Positions 6,102 to 7,114 of a stretch of DNA of 7,114 nucleotides are shown piece after piece. The DNA lies in contig CALKHD010000099.1 in the NCBI GenBank assembly GCA_938092195.1, positions 1 through 7,114 on the forward strand, read 5' to 3'. Under the pieces are notes generated by a model. It saw only the letters and a program-made list of their open reading frames with translations. It was not told the DNA's origin and searched no databases. The stretch is from an uncultured Flavobacteriales bacterium (lineage in GTDB: Bacteria > Bacteroidota > Bacteroidia > Flavobacteriales_D > Sanyastnellaceae). A program made the translations under genes and the position numbers. Numbering within the stretch: position 1 is the first letter of the stretch; the number at the start of each line of letters is the position of its first letter.

Positions 6102-7114
6102 ATGGAGCACCCACGCGTCCAGGCGTTTATGGCCGAGGCCCAACGCCGGAATCCCAACGAGCCTGAATTCTTACAGGCTGTTGAAGAGGTCGCAGAGACC
6201 GTCATTCCCTTTATTGAATCCAATCCCCATTACGATGGCCATGCGCTTTTAGAGCGCATGATTGAGCCTGAGCGGGTCATTCAGTTCCGCGTCCCGTGGA
6301 CCGATGATCAAGGCAAAATCGAGGTCAATCGGGGGTACCGGGTCGAATTCAATTCGGCCATCGGACCCTACAAAGGTGGCCTGAGGTTTCACCCCAGTGT
6401 GAACCTGAGCATCCTCAAATTCTTGGGGTTTGAGCAGGTGTTCAAGAACTCTCTGACCACCTTGCCCATGGGCGGAGGTAAAGGAGGTTCTGACTTCAAC
6501 CCCAAGGGAAGGTCAGACGCAGAAGTGATGCGTTTTTGTCAAAGCTTCATGACCGAGTTGTCGCGCCACATTGGCCCGAACACGGATGTGCCAGCAGGAG
6601 ACATTGGCGTTGGAGGACGAGAGATCGGCTACATGTTCGGTCAATACAAGCGCCTGCGCAACGAGTTCACCGGGGTGCTGACCGGAAAGAAGCCCGCATG
6701 GGGAGGCTCTCTCATTCGTCCCGAAGCCACCGGTTACGGCGCCACCTATTTCATGGCAGAAATGCTGGCGATGAAAGACCAAAGCATCGACGGAAAAACG
6801 GTCGTGATCAGCGGTTCTGGAAACGTTGCATTGCACGCTGCCGAGAAGTGCCTTCGCCTGGGAGGAAAGGTGATTGCATTGAGCGACAGCAAGGGCAGCA
6901 TCCATGACCCAGCTGGGTTGACAGAAGAGAAACTCGCTTGGCTGAAAGACTTGAAGGAAGTGCGCCGAGGTCGAATCAAGGAATATGCAGACGCCCACAA
7001 TGGTGTTGAGTTCCGCGAGGGCCAGGACCCTTGGGATTTGGCCTGTGACTTGGCCTTCCCCTGTGCGACCCAAACCGAATTGGACGGCTCAGAAGCGCAG
7101 GCTTTGATTGCCAA
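6102..7114 (+). CDS. gdhA: NADP-type glutamate dehydrogenase, partial (C-terminus beyond right edge)
   Basis: Glutamate dehydrogenase assimilates ammonium by reductive amination of 2-oxoglutarate to glutamate. The 337 visible residues match the hexameric bacterial family almost continuously. GPYKGGLRFHPSVN (88-101) contains K91. QVFKNSLTTLPMGGGKGG (112-129) contains K115 and the catalytic K127, and PAGDIGVGGREIGY (164-177) contains the catalytic D167. ISGSGNVA (236-243) starts the Rossmann cofactor domain, and the nearby SDSKG (261-265) resembles the SDSSG of the NADP-dependent E. coli enzyme, so anabolic NADPH use is likely. Family length is about 445-450 residues, so roughly 110 are missing. 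ATG at 6102 gives the expected N-terminus, since ERVIQFRVPW falls at residues 57-66 as in homologues. The start is preceded by A/T-rich sequence without a Shine-Dalgarno motif. I could not identify a convincing promoter in the 31 nt between the hairpin and the ATG. Confidence 0.97.
   Translation, partial: MEHPRVQAFMAEAQRRNPNEPEFLQAVEEVAETVIPFIESNPHYDGHALLERMIEPERVIQFRVPWTDDQGKIEVNRGYRVEFNSAIGPYKGGLRFHPSVNLSILKFLGFEQVFKNSLTTLPMGGGKGGSDFNPKGRSDAEVMRFCQSFMTELSRHIGPNTDVPAGDIGVGGREIGYMFGQYKRLRNEFTGVLTGKKPAWGGSLIRPEATGYGATYFMAEMLAMKDQSIDGKTVVISGSGNVALHAAEKCLRLGGKVIALSDSKGSIHDPAGLTEEKLAWLKDLKEVRRGRIKEYADAHNGVEFREGQDPWDLACDLAFPCATQTELDGSEAQALIA

Noticed and set aside
6040..6252. A 70-codon plus-strand frame starting in the gdhA leader
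   Set aside because: It overlaps the hairpin and the gdhA start in a different frame. Its product is low-complexity and unlike any known leader peptide.
6513..7073. A 186-codon minus-strand frame opposite gdhA
   Set aside because: It is entirely antisense to glutamate dehydrogenase, which is continuous and motif-complete. It has no independent support.
1..7114. A defence island, phage, integron or CRISPR array
   Set aside because: No repeats, nuclease, integrase, transposase or toxin-antitoxin motifs were seen. All confident genes are core metabolic, envelope or translation functions.

Overview
The window looks like a chromosomal segment of a member of the Bacteroidota, probably a Flavobacteriales-like lineage with fairly high G+C. 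Four things support this: a secreted protein with a degenerate type IX secretion (T9SS) sorting tail, a four-helix 'cytochrome b-like' membrane protein of a kind common in that phylum, A/T-rich start regions without clear Shine-Dalgarno motifs, and an rbfA gene next to an FtsX-type permease. No mobile element, CRISPR array, rRNA or tRNA is visible. No stretch longer than 300 bases lacks a gene.

Minus strand, positions 5174 down to 1: seven genes run head to tail with overlaps or gaps of at most 9 nt, so they probably form one transcript. In transcription order they are a four-helix membrane protein (candidate haem b protein), a lipoprotein c-type cytochrome, the ribosome-associated GTPase HflX, a secreted protein of unknown function, the 30S assembly factor RbfA, an FtsX/LolC/E-type permease, and the tRNA-dihydrouridine synthase DusB (cut by the window's left edge). 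The set combines envelope redox or membrane functions with ribosome and tRNA maturation.

Plus strand, positions 5205 to 7114: a short-chain dehydrogenase-like protein without the catalytic Tyr/Lys pair is transcribed divergently from the operon across a 30-nt spacer. A 120-nt gap follows, holding a convincing hairpin plus T-tract, and then the NADP-type glutamate dehydrogenase gdhA (cut by the right edge). The hairpin probably ends the dehydrogenase transcript. A downstream repeat of one stem arm means it could also switch structure ahead of gdhA.

Most of the window is ordinary core genome. The items most worth a second look are the cytochrome pair, the SDR with altered active site, the orphan T9SS-type protein inside a ribosome-maturation operon, and the gdhA leader.
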